Assembly (NCBI GenBank): GCA_020160915.1
Contig: JAIUPK010000001.1
Span: 465,645-529,644, forward strand
Source: Actinomycetota bacterium
GTDB lineage: Bacteria; Actinomycetota; Actinomycetes; Actinomycetales; Microbacteriaceae
DNA: 64,000 nucleotides
Reading direction: 5' to 3'
The notes beneath the pieces are model-generated. The model had not been told where the DNA came from and did no database searches. It saw only the letters and a program-made list of their open reading frames with translations. Both the position numbers and the translations under genes were made by a program. The stretch's first letter is position 1. Each line of letters begins with the position of its first letter. Of the stretch, positions 35,222-44,975 are shown one piece after another.

Positions 35222-35977
35222 ATGTCGCCGACGACCATCACCTACATCGGCGGGCCGACCGCCCTGCTCGAGTACGCGGGCCTGCGCTTCGTCACCGACC
35301 CGACATTCGACCCGCCACAGACCTACGCTGAGCCGGGATCGACGACGCTCGTCAAGACAGCAGGGCCGGGCATCCCGAGGTCGGAGCTCGGTCGCGTCGA
35401 TGCCGTGCTGCTCAGCCACCACTCCCATCGTGACAACCTCGACTACGAGGGTCTGGAGTTGATCGCCACGGGCATCCCGACCCTGAGCACGAGGGATGCC
35501 GCCTCGGATCTGTTCGGCGGATCGGTGGTTGGGTTCGACTCCTGGGAGACTCACCGTCTGGGCGATGTAACCATCACGGCGGTGCCGGCGTTGCACGGTC
35601 CGCCCGGGAGCGAGCCGTTGGTGGGCAAGGTCACAGGATTCGTGCTGGAGGCACCGGGAGAACCCACCGTCTATGTGAGCGGCGACAACGCGTCGCTTGC
35701 GCTTGTCGAACAGATCGCGAATCGCTTCCCGGAGATCGACATCGCGGTTCTCTTCGCGGGCGCGGCAACGGTGCCTCGCATCCCGTCGAGGCTCACCCTC
35801 TCCGCGGCCGACGCGCGTCAGGCGGCCGCGCTGCTCGGCGCATCCCGCGTCGTCGGTCTTCATACCGAGGACTGGGAGCACTTCGCCGAAAACGCCGCGC
35901 AGTTCGCCGCGGCATTCGAGGGCACCGACCTACTGGTGCCGACGCCCCGCGGTGAGACGGTCGCGCTGGCCGGTTGA
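35222..35977 (+). CDS. MBL-fold metallo-hydrolase
   Basis: 251 residues. The metal motif reads LSHHSHRDNLD, so the last His of HxHxDH is replaced by Asn (as in UlaG-like lactonases with altered sites). Later ligands ALHGPP and YVSGDNA (Asp) and a terminal GLHTEDWEH follow. It is a likely cytosolic hydrolase of unknown substrate. The TGA stop is contributed by the first arm of a REP-like repeat (35972), so the last residues ALAG abut inserted sequence. Confidence 0.82.
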   Translation: MSPTTITYIGGPTALLEYAGLRFVTDPTFDPPQTYAEPGSTTLVKTAGPGIPRSELGRVDAVLLSHHSHRDNLDYEGLELIATGIPTLSTRDAASDLFGGSVVGFDSWETHRLGDVTITAVPALHGPPGSEPLVGKVTGFVLEAPGEPTVYVSGDNASLALVEQIANRFPEIDIAVLFAGAATVPRIPSRLTLSAADARQAAALLGASRVVGLHTEDWEHFAENAAQFAAAFEGTDLLVPTPRGETVALAG

Positions 35978-36047
35978 GTAGGGCGAAGCCCGAATCGAAA
36001 CCGGCTCGGTTGCGGATTTCGATACGCGCCTTCGGCGCTACTCAATC
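35972..36047. repeat. Inverted pair of REP-like repeats at a convergent junction
   Basis: Copy A (35972-36002) begins GGTTGAGTAG and ends ATCGAAACC; copy B (36015-36047) is its reverse complement in form (GATTTCGATAC...CTACTCAATC). Together they form a ~30-bp-arm inverted repeat between the MBL (+) and aldo-keto reductase (-) genes, suited to act as a two-way terminator. Copy A supplies the MBL stop codon. Confidence 0.9.
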
Positions 36048-36057
36048 GGCCTCTACG

Positions 36058-36897
<840 letters not shown>

Positions 36898-36900
<3 letters not shown>

Positions 36901-37392
36901 CGGCCGCTGCGCGACCTGCGGACCGCTCAGGGGTCCGGGCCGACCGCCCGTGAGACCGTCGTAGAGCTTGCGCCCGATCCGTGCCAGATCGGCGAGGTCA
37001 CGGTCGTCGAGGTGGACGAAGAAGCTGCCGCGCACCTGACCGACATGCCCCACGGATGCCGCGGCAAGAGCCCTCCGCCCCTCCCCCGTGAGGCGCAGCA
37101 ACGTCACCCTCCGATCGCTCGCGTCCGGCACTCGCTCGACCCACCCCGACTCCTCCAGCCGCGCGACCGCGTGGGACATGCGGCTCGGCGAGTAGTCGAG
37201 TTCTGCGGCGAGAGCGGCGAGCGGCATCGAGTGCTGCTCACCCAGCACGACGAGGATGGCGTAGTACGCGTGCGGCATCCCGGAGTCTCTCTGGAGCTGC
37301 CGCTCGAGGCCGCGCTCGATCAACTGCCAGCTGATCAGGTTGGGGCGCCAGGCCGCCAACTCCTCGTCGGTGAAGCGATTGCCGGACGTCAT
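36898..37392 (-). CDS. MarR family transcriptional regulator
   Basis: 164 residues. The winged helix-turn-helix spans about 55-105: MPLAALAAELDYSPSRMSHAVARLE as recognition region and VPDASDRRVTLLRLT as wing with the conserved DxR. The start at 37392 is set by TAGGGT 7 nt before it; the frame stays open far upstream on this strand, which is only a shadow of hrpA. It may regulate itself and the adjacent reductase, as MarR genes often do, but no operator palindrome is obvious. Confidence 0.88.
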
Positions 37393-37405
37393 GGCCTCCA
37401 CCCTA
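37393..37405 (-). promoter_or_regulatory. Leaderless promoter of the marR-type gene
   Basis: TAGGGT at 37405-37400, 7-nt spacer GGAGGCC, then ATG at 37392. Confidence 0.55.
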
Positions 37406-37413
37406 CGGGGCCA

Positions 37414-37428
37414 TAAACTGTAAGGCTC
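37414..37428 (+). promoter_or_regulatory. Promoter of hrpA
   Basis: TAAACT at 37414-37419 lies 9 nt before ATG 37429, so the transcript would have a leader of only a few bases. Confidence 0.5.
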
Positions 37429-40400
37429 ATGCCCGAGGACCTCCCCCCGATCACCTATCCCCCCGAGCTGCCGGTCAGCCAGCGGCGGGATGACATTGCC
37501 GACGCCCTGCGCGCGAACCAGGTGATCATCGTCGCCGGCGCCACGGGCTCGGGCAAGACGACCCAGCTGCCCAAGATCCTTCTCGAGCTCGGCAAGCGCA
37601 GCATCGGGCACACCCAGCCGCGGCGGATCGCGGCCCGCACGATCGCCGAGCGCGTCGCGCAGGAACTCGGCCAGGAGGTCGGTGGCCTGGTCGGATACCA
37701 GGTGCGTTTCACCGATCGGGTGGGGCCGCAGACCCGCATCAAGCTCATGACTGACGGAATCCTGCTCAACGAGATCCACCGCGACCGCGACCTGAAGAAG
37801 TACGACGCGATCATCATCGACGAGGCCCACGAGCGCAGTCTCACCGTCGACTTCCTGCTCGGCTACCTCAAGCAACTGCTCCCCCGCCGACCCGATCTCA
37901 CTGTCGTGATCACGAGTGCGACCATCGACCCCGAGAGCTTCGCCCGGCACTTCGCGGATGCCGCCGGCACACCCGCCCCGATCATCGAGGTATCGGGGCG
38001 CACCTACCCTGTCGAGATCCGCTACCGGCCGCTGGTCGCCGAGGCCCTCGAGGCCGAGGACGCGGAGGAGGCTGCCGCCAACGCCGCCGATCGGGACTAC
38101 CTCCAGGGCATCAATGACGCCCTCGACGAGCTTGCCCGCGAGGGCGACGGCGACGTGCTCGTGTTCCTGTCCGGCGAGAACGAGATCCGGGATGCCGAGG
38201 ACGCCATCCGCGGCCGCATCTCGGCGGGCTCGATGACCGGCGGCACCGAGGTGCTGCCGCTCTACGGTCGACTCAGCGCAGCCGACCAGCACCGGGTGTT
38301 CGAGACGTCGCGCACGCCGGGCGTGCGCCGCAGGGTGGTGCTGGCGACGAACGTCGCAGAGACGTCGTTGACCGTGCCGGGCATCCGGTATGTCATCGAC
38401 GCCGGAACTGCTCGCATCAGCCGGTACAGCGTGCGCTCGAAGATTCAGCGGCTGCCGATCGAGGCGATCAGTCAAGCCAGCGCGAACCAGCGCTCGGGGC
38501 GCTCCGGGCGCACGAGCGATGGCATCGCGATCCGGCTGTACAGCGAGGAGGACTTCGCCCGGCGGCCCGAGTTCACCGAGCCCGAGATCCTGCGTACGAA
38601 CCTCGCTGCCGTCATCCTGCAGATGATCTCGCTGGGCCTCGGCGACATCGCCAGTTTTCCCTTCCTGCAGCCGCCGGACTCCCGGGGCATCAAGGATGGC
38701 CTCGACCTGCTGAAGGAACTGGGCGCGGTGGAGCTGAAAGCGGAGGCCATTTCTGGCCTCCGCCGCGACCCCAGCGCCGATCGCCGTCCCGGCGATCGGG
38801 TTGCCGGGCCCCGCATAACCCGCATCGGCAAGCAGCTCACCCAGTTGCCTCTCGACCCGCGGCTTGCCCGCATGGTCATCGAGTCGAAGCAGCACGGCAC
38901 CACCCGCGAGGTGATCGCGATCGTCGCGGGTCTCAGCATCCAGGATCCCCGGGAGCGTCCGCTCGAGCGGCGAGCCCAGGCCGACCAGCAGCACGCGCGC
39001 TTCGTCGATCCGACGAGCGACTTCCTCACGCTGCTGAACCTGTGGAACTACCTCGAGGGCAAGCAGAAGGAGCTGTCGGGCAACGCATTCCGCCGACTCG
39101 TGAAGTCGGAGTACCTCAACTACCTGCGAGTGCGGGAGTGGCAGGACGTGTTCCGCCAGTTGAGTCGCGCTGCCACACCCCTCGGGCTGCACGTGGGCGA
39201 AGCGCACGTCAACCCTGACGGCATCCATCGGTCGATCCTCGCCGGGCTGCTCAGCCAGATCGGCCTGCGCGATCTCGCGAAGAAGGACTACGTGGGGGCA
39301 CGCCAGAGCCGCTTCGTGATCTTCCCGGGATCGGCCCTCGCGAAGAAGCAGCCCGCCGCGATCATGAGCGCCGAGCTCGTGGAGACCAGCCGGCTGTTCG
39401 CGCGCACCAACGGGGCCATCGATCCCGCGTGGGCGGAGAAGATCGCGGGCGACCTCGCCAAGCGCAGCTACTCCGAGCCGCACTGGGAGAAGAAGCAGGG
39501 GGCGGTCGTCGCCTACGAGCGGGTGACGCTGTACGGCGTGCCGATCATCGCGAAGCGCCGGGTGCAGTTCTCCCGCATCGACCCGGCCTACGCGCGCGAG
39601 CTCTTCATTCGGCACGCGCTCGTCGACGGCGAGTGGGATCTCGACCGGGTGGATCAGAGACTTGCCGCGTTCGATCGGGCCAACCGCGCCCTGCGTGCGC
39701 AGCTCGCCGAGCTCGAGGAGCGCACCCGCCGCCGCGACATCCTGTACGACGACGAGGCGATCTTCGAGTTCTACCTGCGTCGCATCCCCGCGGATGTCGC
39801 GTCGACCCGCGACTTCGAGGGCTGGTGGAAGAAGGCGCGCCTCGAGACCCCCGACCTGCTCACCATGACGCCCGAGAACCTGATGCCCGACGACGCTCCG
39901 GTCGTCGACGAGGAGGCGTTCCCGAGCACCTGGACGCACGGCGACCAGACCCTCGCTCTGACCTACCGGTTCGAACCCGGCGCCGAAGACGATGGCGTCA
40001 CCGTCGCGGTGCCGCTGCCACTGCTCGCCGGCCTGCGGTCTGACGGTTTCGACTGGCAGGTGCCCGGCCTGCGCGAGGAGCTCGTGACCGCGCTCATCAA
40101 GAGCCTGCCCAAACACATCCGCAAGAACGTCGTACCCGCCGCGGACTGGGCGCGCAAGCTGCTCGTGCCGGTGGTCGAGCGCAGTCGCGACCTGCCGCAC
40201 GGATCTCGACTCCGTTCGATCACCGAGGAGCTGGCAGCCGAGATCACCGCCCAGACCTATACCCCCGTGGCCGCCGCCGACTTTGATCTCGACCGCGTGC
40301 CGGAGCACCTGAAGGTCACCTTCGCGGTCTTCGACGAGAAGGGCAAGCGCGTCGCCGCGGGCAAGACACTCAGCGCCCTCCAGGCCAGCCTCAAGCCCGC

Positions 40401-41304
40401 TGCCCGCGAATCGGTCGCGCGAGTGGTCGAGACCCCTCGCGACAGCCTCGAGCGCGCCGGCCTGACCACGTGGGACTTCGACGCGCTCGATCGGGTGCGG
40501 GATACCCGGCACGGCGGCAACACGATCCGCGCCTACCCAGCCCTCGTCGACGAGGGGTCGAGCGTGTCGATCCGGCTGTTCGGCACCCCGCACGACCAGG
40601 CCGTCGCCCATCGCGCCGGGGTGCGTCGGTTGCTACAGAAGGCCATCCCCTCCCCGACCGGGTACGTGCAGGAGCACCTGACCACCCAGGAGAAACTGGT
40701 GCTCGCCCAGAGCCCGTACCGCACGACGGCCGAACTCTTCGATGACTGCATGATCGCCTGCATCGATGCCGTCGTCGGCGACGCCGAGCCGTGGACGCGG
40801 GCCGAATTCGAGACGCTGCGGGATGCCGTCTCGGCAACGATCGTCGACTCCCTGTTCGAGACCGTCGCCCTTGTATCCCGCATCATCGGCAAGGGCCGGG
40901 ACGCCGACCGCGCCATCCGCGGCGCGACCAGCATGGCGCTCATCTCCCCGCTCGCCGACGCCCGCAGCCAACTGGAGGCGCTGCTCTACCCCGGCTTCGT
41001 GGCCATCACCGGCGCGCGCCAGTTGCGCCGGCTGCTCGTCTACCTCGACGGGCTCATCCACCGCGTCGACAAGCTGGCGGAGAACCCGTCCCGCGACCGC
41101 GTGTGGATGGCCGAGGTGCAGGCGGCGAGTGACCGGTACACGGCGGCGGGAGGGGCGCTGCCGCTGCAGGCGGGGGCTGAGGCCCGCGTCATCCATGCCC
41201 GCTGGATGCTGGAGGAATTCAGGCTCAGCCTGTTCGCGCAGCATCTGGGAACCGCCGAACCCGTCAGTCTCAAGCGCATCACAGCCGTCCTGTCCGGGCC
41301 CTGA
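37429..41304 (+). CDS. hrpA: ATP-dependent RNA helicase HrpA
   Basis: 1291 residues. DEAH-box motifs: GATGSGKTTQLPK (I), QPRRIAARTIAERVA (Ia), IIDEAHERS (II), VITSATID (III), ATNVAETSLTVPGIRYVIDAG (V-like region) and QRSGRSGRTSDG (VI). The long C-terminal part is the DUF3418 region of HrpA. It remodels mRNP or ribosome complexes. Residues ~435-462 (EAISGLRRDPSADRRPG) are encoded by a double-hairpin repeat also found inside the AMP ligase at 1510-1580; it stays in frame and follows the helicase core region SLGLGDIASFPFLQPP. Confidence 0.95.
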   Translation: MPEDLPPITYPPELPVSQRRDDIADALRANQVIIVAGATGSGKTTQLPKILLELGKRSIGHTQPRRIAARTIAERVAQELGQEVGGLVGYQVRFTDRVGPQTRIKLMTDGILLNEIHRDRDLKKYDAIIIDEAHERSLTVDFLLGYLKQLLPRRPDLTVVITSATIDPESFARHFADAAGTPAPIIEVSGRTYPVEIRYRPLVAEALEAEDAEEAAANAADRDYLQGINDALDELAREGDGDVLVFLSGENEIRDAEDAIRGRISAGSMTGGTEVLPLYGRLSAADQHRVFETSRTPGVRRRVVLATNVAETSLTVPGIRYVIDAGTARISRYSVRSKIQRLPIEAISQASANQRSGRSGRTSDGIAIRLYSEEDFARRPEFTEPEILRTNLAAVILQMISLGLGDIASFPFLQPPDSRGIKDGLDLLKELGAVELKAEAISGLRRDPSADRRPGDRVAGPRITRIGKQLTQLPLDPRLARMVIESKQHGTTREVIAIVAGLSIQDPRERPLERRAQADQQHARFVDPTSDFLTLLNLWNYLEGKQKELSGNAFRRLVKSEYLNYLRVREWQDVFRQLSRAATPLGLHVGEAHVNPDGIHRSILAGLLSQIGLRDLAKKDYVGARQSRFVIFPGSALAKKQPAAIMSAELVETSRLFARTNGAIDPAWAEKIAGDLAKRSYSEPHWEKKQGAVVAYERVTLYGVPIIAKRRVQFSRIDPAYARELFIRHALVDGEWDLDRVDQRLAAFDRANRALRAQLAELEERTRRRDILYDDEAIFEFYLRRIPADVASTRDFEGWWKKARLETPDLLTMTPENLMPDDAPVVDEEAFPSTWTHGDQTLALTYRFEPGAEDDGVTVAVPLPLLAGLRSDGFDWQVPGLREELVTALIKSLPKHIRKNVVPAADWARKLLVPVVERSRDLPHGSRLRSITEELAAEITAQTYTPVAAADFDLDRVPEHLKVTFAVFDEKGKRVAAGKTLSALQASLKPAARESVARVVETPRDSLERAGLTTWDFDALDRVRDTRHGGNTIRAYPALVDEGSSVSIRLFGTPHDQAVAHRAGVRRLLQKAIPSPTGYVQEHLTTQEKLVLAQSPYRTTAELFDDCMIACIDAVVGDAEPWTRAEFETLRDAVSATIVDSLFETVALVSRIIGKGRDADRAIRGATSMALISPLADARSQLEALLYPGFVAITGARQLRRLLVYLDGLIHRVDKLAENPSRDRVWMAEVQAASDRYTAAGGALPLQAGAEARVIHARWMLEEFRLSLFAQHLGTAEPVSLKRITAVLSGP
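38733..38806 (+). repeat. Double-hairpin repeat (type B) inside hrpA
   Basis: Hairpin 1 (38740-38763): arms GCGGAGGCCA and TGGCCTCCGC, loop TTTC. Hairpin 2 (38777-38799): arms CCGATCGCCG and CGGCGATCGG, loop TCC. Between them lies CGCGACCCCAGCG. It aligns over most of its length with the reverse complement of 1510-1585, and the stem differences are compensated on both arms. Confidence 0.9.
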
Positions 41305-41311
41305 CACGCGC

Positions 41312-41356
41312 TAGCCTGATGGGCGGACATACTTCAGTTGCAGAGAGGCACCTTCC
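41312..41356 (+). promoter_or_regulatory. Promoter and leader of the CoA-ester operon
   Basis: TAGCCT at 41312-41317 and, unlike most genes here, a leader of roughly 30 nt with ribosome-binding site AGAGAGG (41342-41348) before GTG 41357. Confidence 0.5.
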
Positions 41357-42196
41357 GTGGCCAACACCTCACATCGTGACGTCTCGCCCGACATCGCGAG
41401 GTCATGGCTCCTGGTCAACGCCACCCGCCCGGAGACCTTCGACGCCGCCGAGAAGTCGCGCGCAGACCAGATCATCCTCGACGTCGAAGACGCCGTAGAC
41501 CCCCGCCTCAAGCCGCAGGCGCGCGCCGACGTCGCAACCTGGCTCGCCGCTGGCGGCACGGGCTGGGTGCGGATCAACGACCGCACGAGCGACTTCTGGT
41601 CCGATGACGTGGATGCCCTCGCCGGTCTCCCGGGGCTGCGCGGCGTCATGCTCGCGAAGGCCGAAGCCGCCGCCCACGTGTCTGAGACGTTCGATCGCCT
41701 GCGCGGCACCACACCGGTGATCGCGCTCGTCGAGTCGGCGCTCGGCATCGAGGAGGCGGCATCCATCGCACGTGCACGTGGTGCCTACCGGCTCGCCTTC
41801 GGCAGCGGCGACTACCGCCGCGATACCGGAACCAGCTCAGATGACCTCGCGATGGCCTACCCGCGCTCGCGCCTCGTCGTGGCGAGCCGCGTCGGCAACC
41901 TGCCCGGGCCGATCGACGGCCCTACCGTGGGAACCAACCACCCGGTGCTGCGCGAGCAGGGCGAGATGGCCGTTGCACTCGGCATGACCGGCAAGCTCTG
42001 CCTGGACACCGACCAGCTGCCCATCATCAACGAGGTCATCAGCCCGACCCGCTCCGACGTGGCCTGGGCCCGCGAATTCCTCGAGGACTTCGAGGCCCGC
42101 GGCCGCGTCATCCGCGACGGAAGCGATCTGCCGCGCCTCGGCCGTGCCGAGAAGATCGACAAGCTCGCTCGCGCCTTCGGGGTCGAGCCGGCATGA
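41357..42196 (+). CDS. HpcH/HpaI aldolase/citrate lyase beta-like protein
   Basis: 279-residue CitE-like TIM barrel: ILDVEDAVDPRLKPQAR (acidic metal site), WVRINDRTS, GVMLAKAEAAAH and TPVIALVESALGIEEA in order. Relatives cleave (S)-citramalyl-, malyl- or similar CoA thioesters. First gene of a five-gene plus-strand set with SDRs and a thiolase. GTG 41357 is chosen for its ribosome-binding site. The substrate is not deducible. Confidence 0.88.
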   Translation: MANTSHRDVSPDIARSWLLVNATRPETFDAAEKSRADQIILDVEDAVDPRLKPQARADVATWLAAGGTGWVRINDRTSDFWSDDVDALAGLPGLRGVMLAKAEAAAHVSETFDRLRGTTPVIALVESALGIEEAASIARARGAYRLAFGSGDYRRDTGTSSDDLAMAYPRSRLVVASRVGNLPGPIDGPTVGTNHPVLREQGEMAVALGMTGKLCLDTDQLPIINEVISPTRSDVAWAREFLEDFEARGRVIRDGSDLPRLGRAEKIDKLARAFGVEPA

Positions 42197-43014
42197 GTTC
42201 GGCCACGCCGGTCGCCCTTCCCGGCCTCGCCGGCAAGACCGTCGTGGTCACGGGTGCGCTGGGCGGCCAGGGCCTCGCGCTGTGCCTGGTGCTCGTGGCA
42301 TCCGGGGCGCACGTCATCGCTACCGACCTCGCCCCCGCGCCGTCGACCGAGTTGACGGATGCCGCGGCCGGCCTCCCCGGCACGCTCACGTACCGGCAAC
42401 TCGACGTCAGCTCCGAGAGTGACTGGGCCGGGCTGGCCGAGTTCGCGACGGGGCTCGGCGGTGGGGTGCAGGGACTGGTCAACAACGCGGGCATCCCGTT
42501 CCGCGCCAGGCTCGGCGACATCGAGCTTGCCGACTGGGACCGCGTGATCGGCATCAACCTCACGGGCCCGATGCTGGGCATCCGCACCCTGTCGCCGCTC
42601 ATGCCGCGCGGCTCATCCATCGTCAATGTCGGCTCGCTCGCCGGGCTGAACGCCCACCACACCGTGGCTTACACGACGAGCAAGTGGGGGTTGCGCGGGC
42701 TCACCCACGTCGCGGCGACCGAGCTCGGCGCACGGGGCATCCGGGTCAACATCGTGCACCCCGGGTACGTGGAGACCCCGATGATGGCCGCGGCTCCCGC
42801 GATCATGACCGAGGCGCAGCTGGCCCTCACCCCGCTGGAGCGCACCGCCCAGCCCGAGGAGGTCGCGTCGGTGGTCGCGTTCCTCCTCTCCGACCTCGCG
42901 AGCTACGTCACCGGGGCGGAGATCCCGATCGACGGCGGCTTCTCCTCGTCGGGCGGGGTCAAGTACCTCTCCGACACCATCGCCCGCAACCAGGCGCCGA
43001 AGGCCGGCGCATGA
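42193..43014 (+). CDS. Short-chain dehydrogenase/reductase
   Basis: 273 residues. The cofactor loop is VVVTGALGGQGLALC (TGxxxGxG variant), followed by NNAG, NVGSLAG and the active-site YTTSK (YxxxK), and a C-terminal PIDGGFSSSGG. Overlaps the preceding gene as ATGA and the next SDR likewise. It is probably an NAD(P)-linked hydroxyacyl or alcohol dehydrogenase of the same catabolic route. Confidence 0.9.
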   Translation: MSSATPVALPGLAGKTVVVTGALGGQGLALCLVLVASGAHVIATDLAPAPSTELTDAAAGLPGTLTYRQLDVSSESDWAGLAEFATGLGGGVQGLVNNAGIPFRARLGDIELADWDRVIGINLTGPMLGIRTLSPLMPRGSSIVNVGSLAGLNAHHTVAYTTSKWGLRGLTHVAATELGARGIRVNIVHPGYVETPMMAAAPAIMTEAQLALTPLERTAQPEEVASVVAFLLSDLASYVTGAEIPIDGGFSSSGGVKYLSDTIARNQAPKAGA

Positions 43015-43781
43015 CCGGCCGCCTCGACGGCAAGGTCGCCGTCATCACAGGCACCGCGAGCGGACAGGGGCGGGCCGCCGCCGAGCTGTTCGCGAGCGAA
43101 GGCGCGATCGTCGTCGGCTGCGACGTGGATGCCGCGGGCAGCGCCGAGACCGTCCGGCTGGTCACCGCGGCTGGCGGCACCATCACGAGCACCCACCCGC
43201 TGGATCTCACCGACGACGCAGCGGTCCGCGACTGGATCGCCCAGGTCGTCGCCGACTTCGGCCGCATCGACATCCTCTACGCCAACGCCGGGGCGACCCG
43301 CTTCGCGCCGGTCGCCGACACGAGCTACGACGACTGGGCGTGGGTGCTGCGCCACGAGCTCGACATCGTGTTCCTGCCGGTGCACCACGCCTGGCCGCAC
43401 CTGTCGGAGGGCGCGAGCATCGTGCTCGTCGGGTCCACCGCGGGAATCACCGGGTCGATGACCAACACCCGCATCGCCCACACCGCCACCAAGGGCGGCG
43501 TGGTGGCGATGACCAAGCAGCTGGCCGCCGAGGGGGCGAGCCGCGGCATCCGTGCCAACTGTGTGAGCCCGGGAATGATCCTCACGCCGGCGACACAGGG
43601 TGACCTGCTCGCCGACGACCACCCCATGCGCCAGATTGCACAGCACATCCCACTCGGCCGAATCGGGCAGCCGATCGAGGTCGCCAGGGCGGCGCTGTTC
43701 CTCGCCAGCGATGAGGCGTCGTACATCACCGGGGCGAACCTGGTGATCGACGGCGGTTGGTCGGCAGTGCTGCCGGGCTGA
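43011..43781 (+). CDS. Short-chain dehydrogenase/reductase
   Basis: 256 residues from ATG 43011 (ATGA overlap); the longer open frame upstream is a shadow. VAVITGTASGQGRAAA is the cofactor loop and LYANAG replaces NNAG. The catalytic Ser is in VGSTAG, but the position of the active Tyr reads AHTATKGG: the YxxxK motif is HxxxK here, so the catalytic Tyr appears substituted. The C-terminus is LVIDGGWSAVLPG. A changed Tyr could mean altered chemistry or an inactive partner. Confidence 0.85.
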   Translation: MTGRLDGKVAVITGTASGQGRAAAELFASEGAIVVGCDVDAAGSAETVRLVTAAGGTITSTHPLDLTDDAAVRDWIAQVVADFGRIDILYANAGATRFAPVADTSYDDWAWVLRHELDIVFLPVHHAWPHLSEGASIVLVGSTAGITGSMTNTRIAHTATKGGVVAMTKQLAAEGASRGIRANCVSPGMILTPATQGDLLADDHPMRQIAQHIPLGRIGQPIEVARAALFLASDEASYITGANLVIDGGWSAVLPG

Positions 43782-43808
43782 CCCCTCGCCACCGCCCGTC
43801 AACGGGCA

Positions 43809-43820
43809 TAGCCTGAGAGC
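43809..43820 (+). promoter_or_regulatory. Leaderless promoter of the thiolase-SDR pair
   Basis: TAGCCT at 43809-43814, 6-nt spacer GAGAGC, then ATG at 43821; identical over 12 bases to the metY promoter segment. Confidence 0.6.
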
Positions 43821-44975
43821 ATGTCAACGGCTGTGATCGTGGATGCCCTGCGCACCCCCTCGGGCCGGGGCAAGCCGGGCGGCGCGCTGTCTGGTGAGCA
43901 CCCGGTCGACCTCCTCGGCACCGTGCTCGCGACGCTAGTCGCGCGCAACGACCTCGACCCCGCGCTCATCGACGACGTGATCGCCGGGTGCCTCTCTCAG
44001 ATCGGCGAGCAGTCGGTCAACATCGCCCGCAATGCGGCTCTCGCCGCCGGCTTCCCGTTCTCGGTGCCGGGCACGACGATCGACCGGCAGTGCGGGTCGA
44101 GCCAGCAGGCGGCCGCCTTCGCCGCGCAGGGCGTGATCGCCGGAGCGTACGACGTGGTGATCGCCTGCGGCGTCGAGTTGATGAGCAAGAACCCCATCAA
44201 CTCGGCGACGCTCGGGCAGGACAACTGGGGGCCGATGGTGCGGTCCCGCTTCCCCGATGGTCTGGTCGGGCAGGGCATCTCAGCGGAGTTGATCGCGGCT
44301 CGCTGGAACTTGAGCCGGGCGGCGCTGGACGAGTTCGCCGCACGGTCGCACGGGCTCGCGGCCGCGGCATCCTTCGAATCGGAGATCATGCCCGTCGGCG
44401 ACTTCGAGGCCGACGAGACCATTCGGCCGGGCACGACGGCGGAGGGGCTCGCGAGTCTGAAGCCCGCTTTCGAAGATGCCGCGCTGGGTCACCGCTTTCC
44501 CGAGATCGACTGGCGCATCACCGCCGGCAACTCGTCGCCGCTCACCGACGGCGCTTCGGCCGTGCTCATCATGAGCGAGGAGAAGGCGAACCACCTCGGC
44601 CTGCGCCCCCGCGCGCGCTTCCACTCGTCGGTCGTGGTCGGCAGCGACCCGATCGAGATGCTCACGGGAATCCTCCCGGCGACCCACAAGATTCTCGACC
44701 GCAGCGGCTTCTCCATCGACGACTTCGACACCGTCGAGATCAACGAAGCATTCGCCTCGGTGCCCCTGGCCTGGCAGCACGAGTTCGAGATCGACCACAA
44801 CCGGCTGAACCCCCGTGGCGGCGCCATCGCCCTCGGGCACGCGCTCGGGTCGTCGGGAACGCGCATCCTCACCAGCATGGTCAACCAGCTCGAACTCTCG
44901 GGGGGTCGCTATGGCCTTCAGGTGATGTGCGAGGGTGCCGGCATGGCCAACGCCACCATCATCGAGAGGCTCTAG
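43821..44975 (+). CDS. Thiolase (acetyl-CoA C-acyltransferase)
   Basis: 384 residues. The acylated Cys91 is in TIDRQCGSSQQA, the His in GGAIALGHALGSSG and the second Cys in QVMCEGAGMANA: all thiolase active-site residues are present. It is biosynthetic or degradative for beta-ketoacyl-CoA. It is followed with no gap by an SDR (stop TAG directly before ATG), so the pair resembles a 3-hydroxyacyl-CoA dehydrogenase/thiolase unit of beta-oxidation. Confidence 0.93.
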   Translation: MSTAVIVDALRTPSGRGKPGGALSGEHPVDLLGTVLATLVARNDLDPALIDDVIAGCLSQIGEQSVNIARNAALAAGFPFSVPGTTIDRQCGSSQQAAAFAAQGVIAGAYDVVIACGVELMSKNPINSATLGQDNWGPMVRSRFPDGLVGQGISAELIAARWNLSRAALDEFAARSHGLAAAASFESEIMPVGDFEADETIRPGTTAEGLASLKPAFEDAALGHRFPEIDWRITAGNSSPLTDGASAVLIMSEEKANHLGLRPRARFHSSVVVGSDPIEMLTGILPATHKILDRSGFSIDDFDTVEINEAFASVPLAWQHEFEIDHNRLNPRGGAIALGHALGSSGTRILTSMVNQLELSGGRYGLQVMCEGAGMANATIIERL

